A stretch of 64,000 bases of DNA. Origin: Streptomyces sp. NRRL B-1140 (GTDB lineage Bacteria; Actinomycetota; Actinomycetes; Streptomycetales; Streptomycetaceae). Below, piece after piece: positions 44,089 to 52,220 of the stretch (the stretch's first letter is position 1; every line of letters begins with the position of its first letter). Position numbers and translations under genes: made by a program. The stretch lies in assembly GCF_001280065.1 (NCBI RefSeq), contig NZ_LGEA01000148.1, positions 202,280-266,279 on the forward strand. The letters are read 5' to 3'. The notes beneath the pieces are model-generated. The model was not told the origin of the DNA, made no database searches, and saw only the letters and a program-made list of their open reading frames with translations.

Positions 44089-45060
44089 GTGAAAGTCGCA
44101 GTTCTCGGCGCCGGTGCCATCGGCGCCTACGTCGGCGCCGCGCTCCACCGCGCGGGCGCCGAGGTGCATCTCATCGCCCGTGGACCGCATCTGGCGGCCA
44201 TGAGGCAGCACGGAGTCCGGGTGCGCAGTCCACGCGGCGACTTCACCGCGCGCCCCCACGCCACCGACGACCCGGGCGAAGTCGGCCCGGTCGACCATGT
44301 CTTCCTGGGCCTGAAGGCCAACGCGTACGCGGCGTGCGGGCCGCTGATCGCGCCGTTGCTGCACGAGACGACCTCGGTCGTCGCGGCCCAGAACGGCATC
44401 CCCTGGTGGTACTTCCACCGGCACGGCGGTCCGTACGACGGCCACCGTGTCGAGAGTGTCGACCCGGACGGCGCGGTCAGTGCGGTGCTCGCGCCCGAAC
44501 GGGCCATCGGCTGTGTCGTCTACGCGGCGACCGAACTCGAAGGGCCGGGCGTGGTCCGGCACTTGGAGGGCACGCGGTTCTCCATCGGCGAGCCCGACCG
44601 CAGCCGCTCCGCGCGCTGTCTCGCGTTCAGCGAGGGCATGCAGGCGGGCGGGCTGAAGTGCCCCGTCGAACCGGACCTGCGGGGCGACATCTGGGTCAAG
44701 CTGCTCGGCAACATCTCCTTCAACCCGATCAGCGCGCTGGCCCGCGCGACCATGCGGCAGATGTGCCTGCACGGCGGCACCCGCAGGGTCATCGAGATCA
44801 TGATGACCGAGACGCTGGCGGTCGCCGAGGCCCTCGGCTGCCAGGTCGGTGTCTCCATCGAGCGCCGGCTCGCCGGTGCCGAGCGGGTCGGCGACCACCG
44901 CACCTCCACGCTCCAGGACCTGGAGCGTGGCAAGCCGCTCGAACTCGACGTGCTGCTCGCGGCGGTCGTCGAGCTGGCGGAGATCACCGGCGTGGAGGTG
45001 CCCACCCTGCGCACCGTGCACGCCATCTCGGACCTGCTCGCGCTGAGGAGCGCCGCATGA
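44089..45060 (+). CDS. Ketopantoate reductase (PanE)-family protein, possible oxalyl-CoA/2-oxoacid reductase
   Basis: 323 residues. NADP-binding GAGAIG (7-12), Asn102 in AAQNGIP and Lys204 in IWVKLLGNISFNP correspond to the catalytic Asn and Lys of PanE. The C-terminal helical domain is of normal length. GTG start with GGAG 8 nt upstream. It is the first gene of the formate dehydrogenase operon, overlapping the catalytic subunit by 4 bp, which is not a pantothenate context. In Methylobacterium a PanE paralogue next to oxalate genes (PanE2) was reported as an oxalyl-CoA reductase making glyoxylate; the same role is plausible here but unproven. Confidence 0.82.
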   Translation: MKVAVLGAGAIGAYVGAALHRAGAEVHLIARGPHLAAMRQHGVRVRSPRGDFTARPHATDDPGEVGPVDHVFLGLKANAYAACGPLIAPLLHETTSVVAAQNGIPWWYFHRHGGPYDGHRVESVDPDGAVSAVLAPERAIGCVVYAATELEGPGVVRHLEGTRFSIGEPDRSRSARCLAFSEGMQAGGLKCPVEPDLRGDIWVKLLGNISFNPISALARATMRQMCLHGGTRRVIEIMMTETLAVAEALGCQVGVSIERRLAGAERVGDHRTSTLQDLERGKPLELDVLLAAVVELAEITGVEVPTLRTVHAISDLLALRSAA

Positions 45061-46982
45061 GGAAACGCGACCGGACCCCCAAGACCTACACCCGGCTCAC
45101 CCACCCGCTCGTGAGGGACTCCCGCGACGAGCCGTTCCGGCGGGCCACCTGGGAGGAGGCCCTGGACCGGGCCGCCGCGGGCCTCGGACGCAACCGCGAC
45201 GCCTTCGGGATGTTCAGCTGCGCCCGCGCCACCAACGAGATGAACTACGTGGCGCAGAAGTTCGCCCGGGTCGTCATGGGCACCAACAACGTCGACTCCT
45301 GCAACCGCACCTGCCACGCCCCGAGCGTGGCGGGCCTGTCGGCGGCGTTCGGCTCGGGCGGCGGGACGTCGTCGTACGAGGAGATCGAGCACACCGACGT
45401 CATCGTGATGTGGGGCTCCAACGCCCGGTTCGCGCACCCGATCTTCTTCCAGCACGTGCTGAAGGGCATCAGGAACGGAGCCCGGATGTACGCGGTCGAT
45501 CCGCGCCGGACGTCGACCGCCGAGTGGGCGGAGAGCTGGATGGGGCTCAACGTCGGCACGGACATCCCGATGGCGCACGCGATCGGCCGCGAGATCATCC
45601 ACGCGGGGCTCGCGAACGAGGCGTTCATCGAGCGGGCGACCAGCGGCTTCGAGGAGTACCAGGCGCTGGTCGAACCGTGGACGCTGTCGCTGGCCGAGAA
45701 GGTGACGGGTGTGCCGGCGGCGGCGATCCGTGAGGTGGCGCACGCCTACGCCCGTGCCGAGCGGGCCCAGTTGTGCTGGACCCTGGGCATCACCGAGCAC
45801 CACAACGGCACCGACAACGTCCGCGCCCTGATCAACCTGTCCCTGCTCACCGGGCACGTCGGCCGCTACGGCTCGGGCCTGCAGCCGCTGCGCGGGCAGA
45901 ACAACGTGCAGGGCGGCGGCGACATGGGGGCGATCCCCAACCGGCTGCCCGGCTTCCAGGACATCCTCGACCCGGAGACCCGGCTGAAGTTCGAGTCGGC
46001 CTGGGACACCGTGATCCAGCCCCACTACGGCCTGAACCTCACGGAGATGTTCGAGGCGATGGAGGACGGCTCGCTGAGGGCCGTGTACTGCATCGGTGAG
46101 AACCCCGCCCAGTCCGAGGCGGACAGCGCACAGGCCGTGCGGCGGCTGCAGGCCCTGGATTTCCTCGTCGTGCAGGACATCTTCCTGACGAAGACCGCCG
46201 AGCTCGCGGACGTCGTCCTGCCGGCCACCGCCGGCTGGGCGGAGACCGACGGCACGACCACCAACAGCGAGCGGCGGGTGCAGCGCGTCCGCAAGGCCGT
46301 CTCCCCGCCCGGCGAGGCCCGCGAGGACATCGACATCATCTGCGATCTCGCGGCCCGCCTCGGCCACGACTGGAAGTACGCCGACGCCGAGACCGTGTGG
46401 AACGAGCTGAGGTCCGTCTCGCCCGACCACTACGGCATGACATACGAGCGCCTGGAGGAGCATCAGGGCATCCAGTGGCCCTGCCCGAGCACGGACGCCA
46501 TCGAACCCACTTACCTGCACGGCCGGTTGTGGGAGACCGACCCGGCCAGGCGTGGCCCACTCGCCCCGTTCGGGCTGGTGCGGCACGACCCGCCCGTGGA
46601 CCTCACCGACGAGCGGTACCCGATCCGGCTCACCACCGGGCGGCGGCTCGACTCGTACAACACCGGGGTGCAGAGCGGCGGTTACGCCTCGCCGCTCCGG
46701 CGCGGCGAGTTCGTCGAGCTGAGCCCGGAGGACGCCGAGCGCTACGGGGTCGTGGTCGGCGAGCACGTCCAGGTGACCTCGCGGCGCGGGTCGGTGACCG
46801 CTCCCGTGTGGGTGGACACCGCGCTGCGGCCGGGGCTCGCCTTCATGACCATGCACTTCCCGGACGAGGTGGACACCAACGCGCTGACGATCGAGGCGAA
46901 CTGCCCGATCGCGGGGACGGCGGAGTTCAAGGCGTCGGCGATCCGGATCGAGAAACTGCCCATCGCGACCATCGTGGGGTGA
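45057..46982 (+). CDS. Formate dehydrogenase catalytic subunit, C-terminal portion (molybdopterin domains only)
   Basis: 641 residues of the Mo/W-bis-MGD oxidoreductase family. Cys86-His87 in SCNRTCHAPSVAG is the Mo-ligand position (Sec140-His141 in E. coli FdhF). Other cofactor segments are VIVMWGSNARFAHP, AVDPRRTSTAEWA, LLTGHVGRYGSGLQPLRGQNNVQG and the C-terminal MopB domain (RLTTGRRLDSYNTG, MTMHFPDEVDTNALT). The N-terminal [4Fe-4S] segment expected before this is missing: the protein begins at the position that normally follows the fourth cluster cysteine. That segment is encoded at the 3' end of the gene at 48809. ATGA overlap with the panE-like gene, RBS GAGGAG. Confidence 0.9.
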   Translation: MRKRDRTPKTYTRLTHPLVRDSRDEPFRRATWEEALDRAAAGLGRNRDAFGMFSCARATNEMNYVAQKFARVVMGTNNVDSCNRTCHAPSVAGLSAAFGSGGGTSSYEEIEHTDVIVMWGSNARFAHPIFFQHVLKGIRNGARMYAVDPRRTSTAEWAESWMGLNVGTDIPMAHAIGREIIHAGLANEAFIERATSGFEEYQALVEPWTLSLAEKVTGVPAAAIREVAHAYARAERAQLCWTLGITEHHNGTDNVRALINLSLLTGHVGRYGSGLQPLRGQNNVQGGGDMGAIPNRLPGFQDILDPETRLKFESAWDTVIQPHYGLNLTEMFEAMEDGSLRAVYCIGENPAQSEADSAQAVRRLQALDFLVVQDIFLTKTAELADVVLPATAGWAETDGTTTNSERRVQRVRKAVSPPGEAREDIDIICDLAARLGHDWKYADAETVWNELRSVSPDHYGMTYERLEEHQGIQWPCPSTDAIEPTYLHGRLWETDPARRGPLAPFGLVRHDPPVDLTDERYPIRLTTGRRLDSYNTGVQSGGYASPLRRGEFVELSPEDAERYGVVVGEHVQVTSRRGSVTAPVWVDTALRPGLAFMTMHFPDEVDTNALTIEANCPIAGTAEFKASAIRIEKLPIATIVG

Positions 46983-46988
46983 ACACAA

Positions 46989-48812
46989 GTGGACCTGCAC
47001 TTCGGTGACAGCAAACCGACGGACGAGGAACGGGCGGCCGTCGACGCCCTGCTCGGGCCTCCCGAGTCCTCCTGGGAGGGCGCCGACCGCACCGATGCGG
47101 ATTTGCGGTGGGCGCGTGGCGGACGTGAGGCCCGGGAACGCCGCGACCTGCTGTTGCCGGGGCTGCACGCGATCAACGACCGGATCGGCTGGATCAGCGA
47201 GGGTGCCCTCGACTACCTGTGCCGGCGGCTGACGGTGCCGCCGGCGGAGGCGTACGGGGTCACCACCTTCTACGCCATGTTCTCGGTCAAGCCCCGGCCG
47301 GCGACCGTGCTGCACGTGTGCACGGACCTGGCGTGCGCGGCGGCCGGGGCGCCTCAGCTGTGTGCCGGGATCGAGGAGCGGCTGGGCCTCGGCAGCGGCG
47401 TGAGCGTCGAGCGCAGCCCGTGCCTGGGACTGTGCGAACGCGCCCCGGCGGCACTGGCGATCAAGGCCGGGGACCCCGTGCGCACTGCGGTCTCGGCACC
47501 GGCGACCGTCCACGACGCCGTGCTCGCCGCGAGCTCCCCGGACTCCGCGCCCGAGGAGCCGACCGCCGCCCTGGCGGTGCCCCAGGCGGGGCAGGACGGC
47601 CTGATGCTGCTGCACCGCGTCGGTGTGGTCGACCCCTCGTCCCTCGACGACTACCGCGCTCACGGGGGGTACACCGCCCTGCGCCGCGCCTTCGAACTGG
47701 GTCCCGCCGGGGTCATCCGCGAGGTCACCGACTCGGGCCTGGTCGGGCGCGGCGGGGCCGCCTTCCCCACCGGCCGCAAGTGGCAGGCCACCGCGTCGCA
47801 GCCGGACCATCCGCACTACCTCGTGTGCAACGCCGACGAGTCGGAGCCGGGTACCTTCAAGGACCGGGTGCTGATGGAGGGCGACCCGTACGCACTGGTC
47901 GAGGCGATGACCATCGCCGGGTACGCGACCGGCGCGCATCAGGGCTACCTGTATCTGCGCGGCGAGTACCCGCGCGCCCTGCGCCTGCTGGAGCACGCGA
48001 TCGCACAGGCCCGGGCCCGCGGACTGCTCGGTGACGACGTCCTCGGGCAGGGCTACGCCTTCGACATCGAGATCCGGCGCGGCGCGGGCGCCTACATCTG
48101 CGGTGAGGAGACGGCCCTGTTCAACTCCATCGAGGGTTACCGGGGCGAGCCCCGCTCCAAGCCGCCCTTCCCGGTGGAGAAGGGCCTGTTCGGCAAGCCG
48201 ACGGTCGAGAACAACGTCGAGACGCTGGTCAACGTCCTGCCGATCCTGACCATGGGCGCCCCGGCGTACGCGGCGATCGGCACCGGGCGCTCCACCGGCC
48301 CGAAGCTGTTCTGCGTGTCCGGGAGTGTGGAGCGGCCCGGTGTCTATGAGGTGCCGTTCGGCGCGACGCTCGGCGAGGTGCTCACCCTGGCCGGGGTGCG
48401 GGACGGACTGCGGGCGGTGCTGCTCGGCGGGGCGGCCGGCGGTTTCGTACGGCCCGACGAGCTGGACGTGCCGCTCACCTTCGAGGGGACACGGGAGGCG
48501 GGCACGACGCTCGGCTCGGGGGTCGTCTTGGCCTTCGACGACATCGTGCCCCTGCCCCGGCTGCTGCTGCGCATCGCGGAGTTCTTCCGCGACGAGTCGT
48601 GCGGGCAGTGCGTGCCGTGCCGGGTCGGGACGGTGCGGCAGGAGGAGGCGCTGCACCGGATCGTGGAGCGCACGGGCGCGGAGGCAGCCGGTGACATCGC
48701 GCTGCTGCGGGAGGTCGGCCGCGCCATGCGGGATGCCTCGATCTGCGGTCTGGGGCAGACCGCGTGGAACGCCGTGGAATCCGCCATCGACCGTCTGGGG
48801 GCGTACGAATGA
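46989..48812 (+). CDS. NAD-dependent formate dehydrogenase diaphorase subunit (NuoE-NuoF fusion)
   Basis: 607 residues. The N-terminal NuoE-like domain binds [2Fe-2S] through Cys111, Cys116, Cys145 and Cys149. After a Pro/Ala linker (about 175-200) comes the NuoF-like domain: NADH/FMN motifs GRGGAAFPTGRKW and NADESEPGTFKDR, GAGAYICGEETAL, a SLBB-like region, and [4Fe-4S] cysteines in ESCGQCVPCRVG and SICGLGQ. It passes electrons from formate to NAD+. GTG start with GGGGTGA upstream; 6 bp after the catalytic gene. Such E-F fusions also occur in soluble NAD-reducing hydrogenases, but the neighbours fix the role. Confidence 0.9.
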   Translation: MDLHFGDSKPTDEERAAVDALLGPPESSWEGADRTDADLRWARGGREARERRDLLLPGLHAINDRIGWISEGALDYLCRRLTVPPAEAYGVTTFYAMFSVKPRPATVLHVCTDLACAAAGAPQLCAGIEERLGLGSGVSVERSPCLGLCERAPAALAIKAGDPVRTAVSAPATVHDAVLAASSPDSAPEEPTAALAVPQAGQDGLMLLHRVGVVDPSSLDDYRAHGGYTALRRAFELGPAGVIREVTDSGLVGRGGAAFPTGRKWQATASQPDHPHYLVCNADESEPGTFKDRVLMEGDPYALVEAMTIAGYATGAHQGYLYLRGEYPRALRLLEHAIAQARARGLLGDDVLGQGYAFDIEIRRGAGAYICGEETALFNSIEGYRGEPRSKPPFPVEKGLFGKPTVENNVETLVNVLPILTMGAPAYAAIGTGRSTGPKLFCVSGSVERPGVYEVPFGATLGEVLTLAGVRDGLRAVLLGGAAGGFVRPDELDVPLTFEGTREAGTTLGSGVVLAFDDIVPLPRLLLRIAEFFRDESCGQCVPCRVGTVRQEEALHRIVERTGAEAAGDIALLREVGRAMRDASICGLGQTAWNAVESAIDRLGAYE

Positions 48813-49669
48813 CCGTCACACCGCTGGGGATCCCGCGCCGCGTGCTGGAGTTCACCCTCGACGGGGAGGAGGTTAGGGTCCCCGAGGGCTCGACGATCCT
48901 GGACGCCTGCCGGGCGGCGGGGAAGGACGTCCCGACCCTGTGCGAGGGCGACACCCTGCGCCCTAAGAACGTCTGCCGGGTGTGTGTGGTCGAGGTCGAG
49001 GGGGCCAGGACACTCGTCCCGGCCTGCTCCCGCAAGGCCGAGCCGGGCATGGAGGTCCGCACCGACACCGAGCGCGCCCGGCACAGCCGCAAGGTCGTCC
49101 TGGAGCTGCTCGCGTCCTCGGTCGACCTGTCGACGACCCCGAAGGTCGCCGGGTGGCTGAAGGAGTACGAGGCGAAGCCGGACCGCTTCGGCCCGGACGC
49201 GGCGCGGCTGAACGAGGAGCCGAGGATCGACAACGACCTCTATGTCCGCGATTACGGCAAATGCATCCTCTGCTACAAGTGCGTCGACGCCTGCGGCGAC
49301 CAGTGGCAGAACTCCTTCGCGATCTCCGTCGCCGGGCGCGGCTTCGACGCCCGGATCGCCGTGGAGCACGACGCGCCACTGACCGACTCGGCATGCGTGT
49401 ACTGCGGGAACTGCATCGAGGTGTGCCCGACGGGGGCACTGTCGTTCAAGTCCGAGTTCGACATGCGCGCGGCGGGCACCTGGGACGAGTCGCGGCAGAC
49501 GGAGACGACCACGGTGTGCGCGTACTGCGGAGTGGGCTGCAACCTGACGCTGCACGTGCAGGACAATGAGATCGTGAAGGTCACCTCGCCGCACGACAAC
49601 CCGGTGACCCACGGCAACCTCTGCATCAAGGGCCGCTTCGGCTACCAGCACGTACAGAACCGGGACTGA
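48809..49669 (+). CDS. Formate dehydrogenase iron-sulfur subunit carrying the N-terminal part of the large subunit
   Basis: 286 residues. A [2Fe-2S] ferredoxin domain (Cys45, Cys56, Cys59, Cys73) is followed by two ferredoxin-type [4Fe-4S] clusters (Cys152/155/158/162 and Cys196/199/202/206). At the extreme C-terminus is the Mo-Fdh [4Fe-4S] motif (Cys237, Cys240, Cys244, Cys272 in CAYCGVGC...GNLCIKGR). In FdsA-type enzymes all of this precedes the molybdopterin domains in one chain; here the chain stops 14 residues after the last cysteine. The extra His-ligated cluster of NuoG-type proteins is not visible (LELLASSVDLS instead). ATGA overlap with the diaphorase gene. Confidence 0.9.
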   Translation: MTVTPLGIPRRVLEFTLDGEEVRVPEGSTILDACRAAGKDVPTLCEGDTLRPKNVCRVCVVEVEGARTLVPACSRKAEPGMEVRTDTERARHSRKVVLELLASSVDLSTTPKVAGWLKEYEAKPDRFGPDAARLNEEPRIDNDLYVRDYGKCILCYKCVDACGDQWQNSFAISVAGRGFDARIAVEHDAPLTDSACVYCGNCIEVCPTGALSFKSEFDMRAAGTWDESRQTETTTVCAYCGVGCNLTLHVQDNEIVKVTSPHDNPVTHGNLCIKGRFGYQHVQNRD

Positions 49670-49676
49670 TCAGGAC

Positions 49677-50525
49677 ATGGGACGAGTCACGGAACGACGC
49701 AAGGTGATCCGCATCCGGGACGGGGTGGTCTCCGGCCGCGCGGACACGCTCGTGGCCGAGGAGCCGATGGAGATCCGGCTCAACGGCAAGCCCCTGGCGA
49801 TCACCATGCGCACCCCGGGCGACGACTTCGCGCTGGCGGCGGGGTTCCTCGTGAGCGAGGGGGTGCTGGCCGGGCAGCAGGACCTGCAGAACATCGTCTA
49901 CTGCGCGGGGGCGACGGACGACGGGTCGAACACGTACAACGTGGTCGACGTGAAGACGGCGCCGGGCTTGGAGATCCCCGACATCACCCTGGAGCGCAAC
50001 GTCTACACCACGTCCTCCTGCGGCCTGTGCGGCAAGGCGTCGCTGGACGCGGTGCGCACCACGACCCGGTGGCCCGTCGCCGACACTCCCCCGCTCCGGA
50101 TCACCCCCGAGCTGCTCGCGAGCCTCCCCGACCGGCTGCGCGCGGCCCAGCGGGTCTTCGACCGGACCGGGGGCCTGCACGCGGCGGCCCTGTTCTCGGA
50201 AGCGGGCGAGCTGCTGGACGTCCGGGAGGACGTGGGCCGGCACAACGCGGTCGACAAGCTGGTCGGCCGCGCCCTGCAGAACGGGGAGCTGCCGCTGTCG
50301 CGGGCGATCCTGCTCGTGTCGGGCCGGGCCTCCTTCGAGCTGGCGCAGAAGGCCGTGATGGCGGGCATACCCGTGCTGGCGGCCGTGTCGGCGCCGTCCT
50401 CGCTGGCGGTGGACCTGGCCGCCGAGGCGGGCCTGACGCTGGTGGGCTTCCTGCGGGGCGGCTCCATGAACGTGTACGCGGGTGAGGACCGCATCGCCCT
50501 GCGGGCCGCGGCCGCCCAGGGCTGA
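49677..50525 (+). CDS. fdhD: Formate dehydrogenase accessory sulfurtransferase FdhD
   Basis: 282 residues. FdhD moves sulfur from a cysteine desulfurase to the bis-MGD cofactor so that formate dehydrogenase becomes active. The active CxxC is Cys115-Gly-Leu-Cys118 in TTSSCGLCGKAS. Other family signatures are EEPMEIRLNGKPLAITMRTPG, FALAAGFLVSEG, REDVGRHNAVDKL and SGRASFELAQKA. It begins 7 bp after the iron-sulfur subunit and closes the operon panE-like/catalytic/diaphorase/FeS/fdhD. Confidence 0.96.
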   Translation: MGRVTERRKVIRIRDGVVSGRADTLVAEEPMEIRLNGKPLAITMRTPGDDFALAAGFLVSEGVLAGQQDLQNIVYCAGATDDGSNTYNVVDVKTAPGLEIPDITLERNVYTTSSCGLCGKASLDAVRTTTRWPVADTPPLRITPELLASLPDRLRAAQRVFDRTGGLHAAALFSEAGELLDVREDVGRHNAVDKLVGRALQNGELPLSRAILLVSGRASFELAQKAVMAGIPVLAAVSAPSSLAVDLAAEAGLTLVGFLRGGSMNVYAGEDRIALRAAAAQG

Positions 50526-50574
50526 GCAGGTTCCTCCGCTGCACGGCGGCGGGGCCCCGACCGGCGGGGAGCGC

Positions 50575-50591
50575 CCCCTGCGCCGCAGGGG
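50575..50591 (+). terminator. Short GC hairpin after fdhD
   Basis: CCCCTGC and GCAGGGG with a 3-base loop, 49 bp after the fdhD stop and 25 bp before the convergent MarR stop. Flanking runs of G and C (GGGGCCCC at 50551 and again at 50589) could enlarge the structure. Confidence 0.5.
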
Positions 50592-50615
50592 CCCCGTCTC
50601 GGCCTGCCCGGGGCG

Positions 50616-51059
50616 TCACGCCTGGTCGGCCGTACCGGATATCCGGAGCAGCATCGCCGTGAACTGCTCCCGCTCGGCCGCGGACAGGGGTGCGAGCAGT
50701 TCGTCGTTGGCGGCGCGGGCCGCCTTCTCGCAGCGCTTCAGCAGCCGTTCCCCCCGCTCGGTGAGGGACACCGCGTTCTTGCGGCGGTCTTTCGGGTCGG
50801 GCTCGCGGACCACAAGGCCGGCCGCCTGGAGGTCGTTGAGCACGCCGACCAGGTCCTTGGGGTCCAGCCTGACCCCGCGGCCGAGGTCGGCCTGGGCGAC
50901 GGGGCCGAGGTCGCGCACGGCGGACAGCACCACGTGGTGCCACATCCGCATGTCCTCCTCCGCCAGCGCCTGGGCCACCAGGGTCCGGCCGCGGGCGGCG
51001 GCCCGGCCGAGCAGCCAGCTGGGGAGGGAGCGGATCGCGGGCAGGTGAGCTTCCGACAT
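50616..51059 (-). CDS. MarR family transcriptional regulator
   Basis: 147 residues, typical MarR length. Winged helix with the recognition segment QADLGRGVRLDPKDLVGVLNDLQAAGLV and the beta-hairpin wing REPDPKDRRKNAVSLTERG, including the conserved Asp-x-Arg-Arg. MarR proteins usually repress an adjacent gene and respond to phenols, quinones or oxidants. It is divergent from a quinone oxidoreductase-like gene with a 103-bp promoter region between them, a common arrangement for a sensor with its detoxifying enzyme. Confidence 0.88.
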   Translation of the reverse strand: MSEAHLPAIRSLPSWLLGRAAARGRTLVAQALAEEDMRMWHHVVLSAVRDLGPVAQADLGRGVRLDPKDLVGVLNDLQAAGLVVREPDPKDRRKNAVSLTERGERLLKRCEKAARAANDELLAPLSAAEREQFTAMLLRISGTADQA

Positions 51060-51111
51060 GGGCGCAGCCTAACCGCAAAGTCATTGGTTCTCCCTATGAT
51101 CCTCCTATACC

Positions 51112-51126
51112 GTTGGGCTTCCCAAT
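51112..51126. promoter_or_regulatory. Candidate MarR operator
   Basis: GTTGGG-CTT-CCCAAT, an inverted repeat with perfect 5-bp TTGGG/CCCAA arms (one mismatch at the outer base), in the MarR/oxidoreductase divergent region. A related half-site ATTGGTTCTCC lies at 51083-51093, close to the MarR start. Binding is inferred from location. Confidence 0.4.
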
Positions 51127-51162
51127 GAACACATGGGGACCACCGACGACCCCGGAGGTGCG

Positions 51163-52080
51163 ATGCGCCGCGTCCGCTACGAATCCCGAGGCGGCCCCCT
51201 CTTCGCGGAGGAGGCACCGCTCCCCACGCCCGGCCCCGGGGAACTGCTCGTGCGCGCGGAGGCGATCGGCGTCACGCTCCCGGTCGTGCGCAAGGTCACC
51301 GAGGCGGCCGAACCGGTGCCGCTCGGCGGCGAGATCGCCGGGCAGGTCACGGCCGTCGGCGAGGGCGTCACCGCCTTCGGCACCGGCGACCGGGTGACCG
51401 GCCTCTGTTTCGGCCACGGTTACGCGGAGTTCGCGGTGCTGCACGAGACCATGGCCTCCCCGGTTCCCCGGGACGCGAGCGCCGTCGACGCGGTCGCTCT
51501 GGTCCGCAGCGGCCTGGTCGCGCTCGGCGCCCTGGAGGCGGCCCGCCCCGAGCCGGGCGAGGCGGCCCTGGTCACCGCGGCCGCGAGCGGTGTCGGCCAC
51601 CTGGCCGTGCAGCTGGCCAGGACGCGCGGCGCCGGACGCGTGGTGGGAGCCGTCTCCGACCCGGGCAAGGCCGACTTCGTGCGCCGCCTCGGCGCCGACC
51701 ACGTCATCTCGTACGGCGACGCGAGCTGGGGCACCCCCGTGGACTACGTCCTGGACGCGGTCGGGGGCGAGTTGCTCACCCGCGCCCTCCACGCGCTCGT
51801 CCCCGAGGGGCGGCTGGTGGCGTACAGCTCGGGCGGCGGCGCCATCCAGGCCTACGACCTGCTCGTGGGCGCCAAGTCGGTCATCGGGTTCCAGACGGCC
51901 CGCATCGCCCGGGGCAGACCGGAGTTGTACGAGCAGTGGCGTGAGGAACTGTGGCGGCTGTTCACGGCCGGAGAGCTCCGGCCCGCCGTCCACGGGGAGT
52001 TCGCCCTGGAGGACGCGGCCAAGGCGCACGCGGAGATCGAGGGACGGTCCAACCTGGGCAAGGTGGTCCTGATCCCCTGA
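51163..52080 (+). CDS. NADPH:quinone oxidoreductase-like zinc-free alcohol dehydrogenase
   Basis: 305 residues of the medium-chain dehydrogenase/reductase family. GroES-like N-terminal domain (PTPGPGELLVRAEAIGV, VPLGGEIAGQVTAVGEGV) and nucleotide-binding domain with AASGVGHLAVQLAR, a variant of the AxxGGVG loop. The zinc ligands of true alcohol dehydrogenases are absent, as in quinone oxidoreductases. Start at the ATG after GGAGGTGCG; an upstream in-frame ATG lies inside the promoter. Likely controlled by the divergent MarR protein. Confidence 0.85.
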   Translation: MRRVRYESRGGPLFAEEAPLPTPGPGELLVRAEAIGVTLPVVRKVTEAAEPVPLGGEIAGQVTAVGEGVTAFGTGDRVTGLCFGHGYAEFAVLHETMASPVPRDASAVDAVALVRSGLVALGALEAARPEPGEAALVTAAASGVGHLAVQLARTRGAGRVVGAVSDPGKADFVRRLGADHVISYGDASWGTPVDYVLDAVGGELLTRALHALVPEGRLVAYSSGGGAIQAYDLLVGAKSVIGFQTARIARGRPELYEQWREELWRLFTAGELRPAVHGEFALEDAAKAHAEIEGRSNLGKVVLIP

Positions 52081-52220
52081 CACGCGCTTCTCGTGGGGGG
52101 CTGTCAACCCGAGTACCACCTGCGGCCGGGACATCGGACGTGGAGTGTCCGGCACGACCGGATGTCCTTCTCCACGCGCCGGTGCACCGGCCGGCAGACG
52201 CACGAAGGTCAGGTCGCACC

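Noticed and set aside
44520..48656. A 1378-codon open frame on the minus strand opposite the formate dehydrogenase genes
   Set aside because: Its translation is an Arg/Gly/His/Asp-rich mirror of high-GC coding DNA with no recognisable domain. The plus strand encodes three clearly functional proteins.
46989..48812. Soluble NAD-reducing hydrogenase diaphorase
   Set aside because: No hydrogenase large or small subunit genes are nearby; FdhD and the molybdopterin subunit fix the operon as formate dehydrogenase.
45057..49669. Frameshifted or broken FDH alpha gene
   Set aside because: The two halves lie in separate genes with the diaphorase between them and the order reversed; both have RBSs and ATGA coupling, so a single sequencing error cannot explain it.
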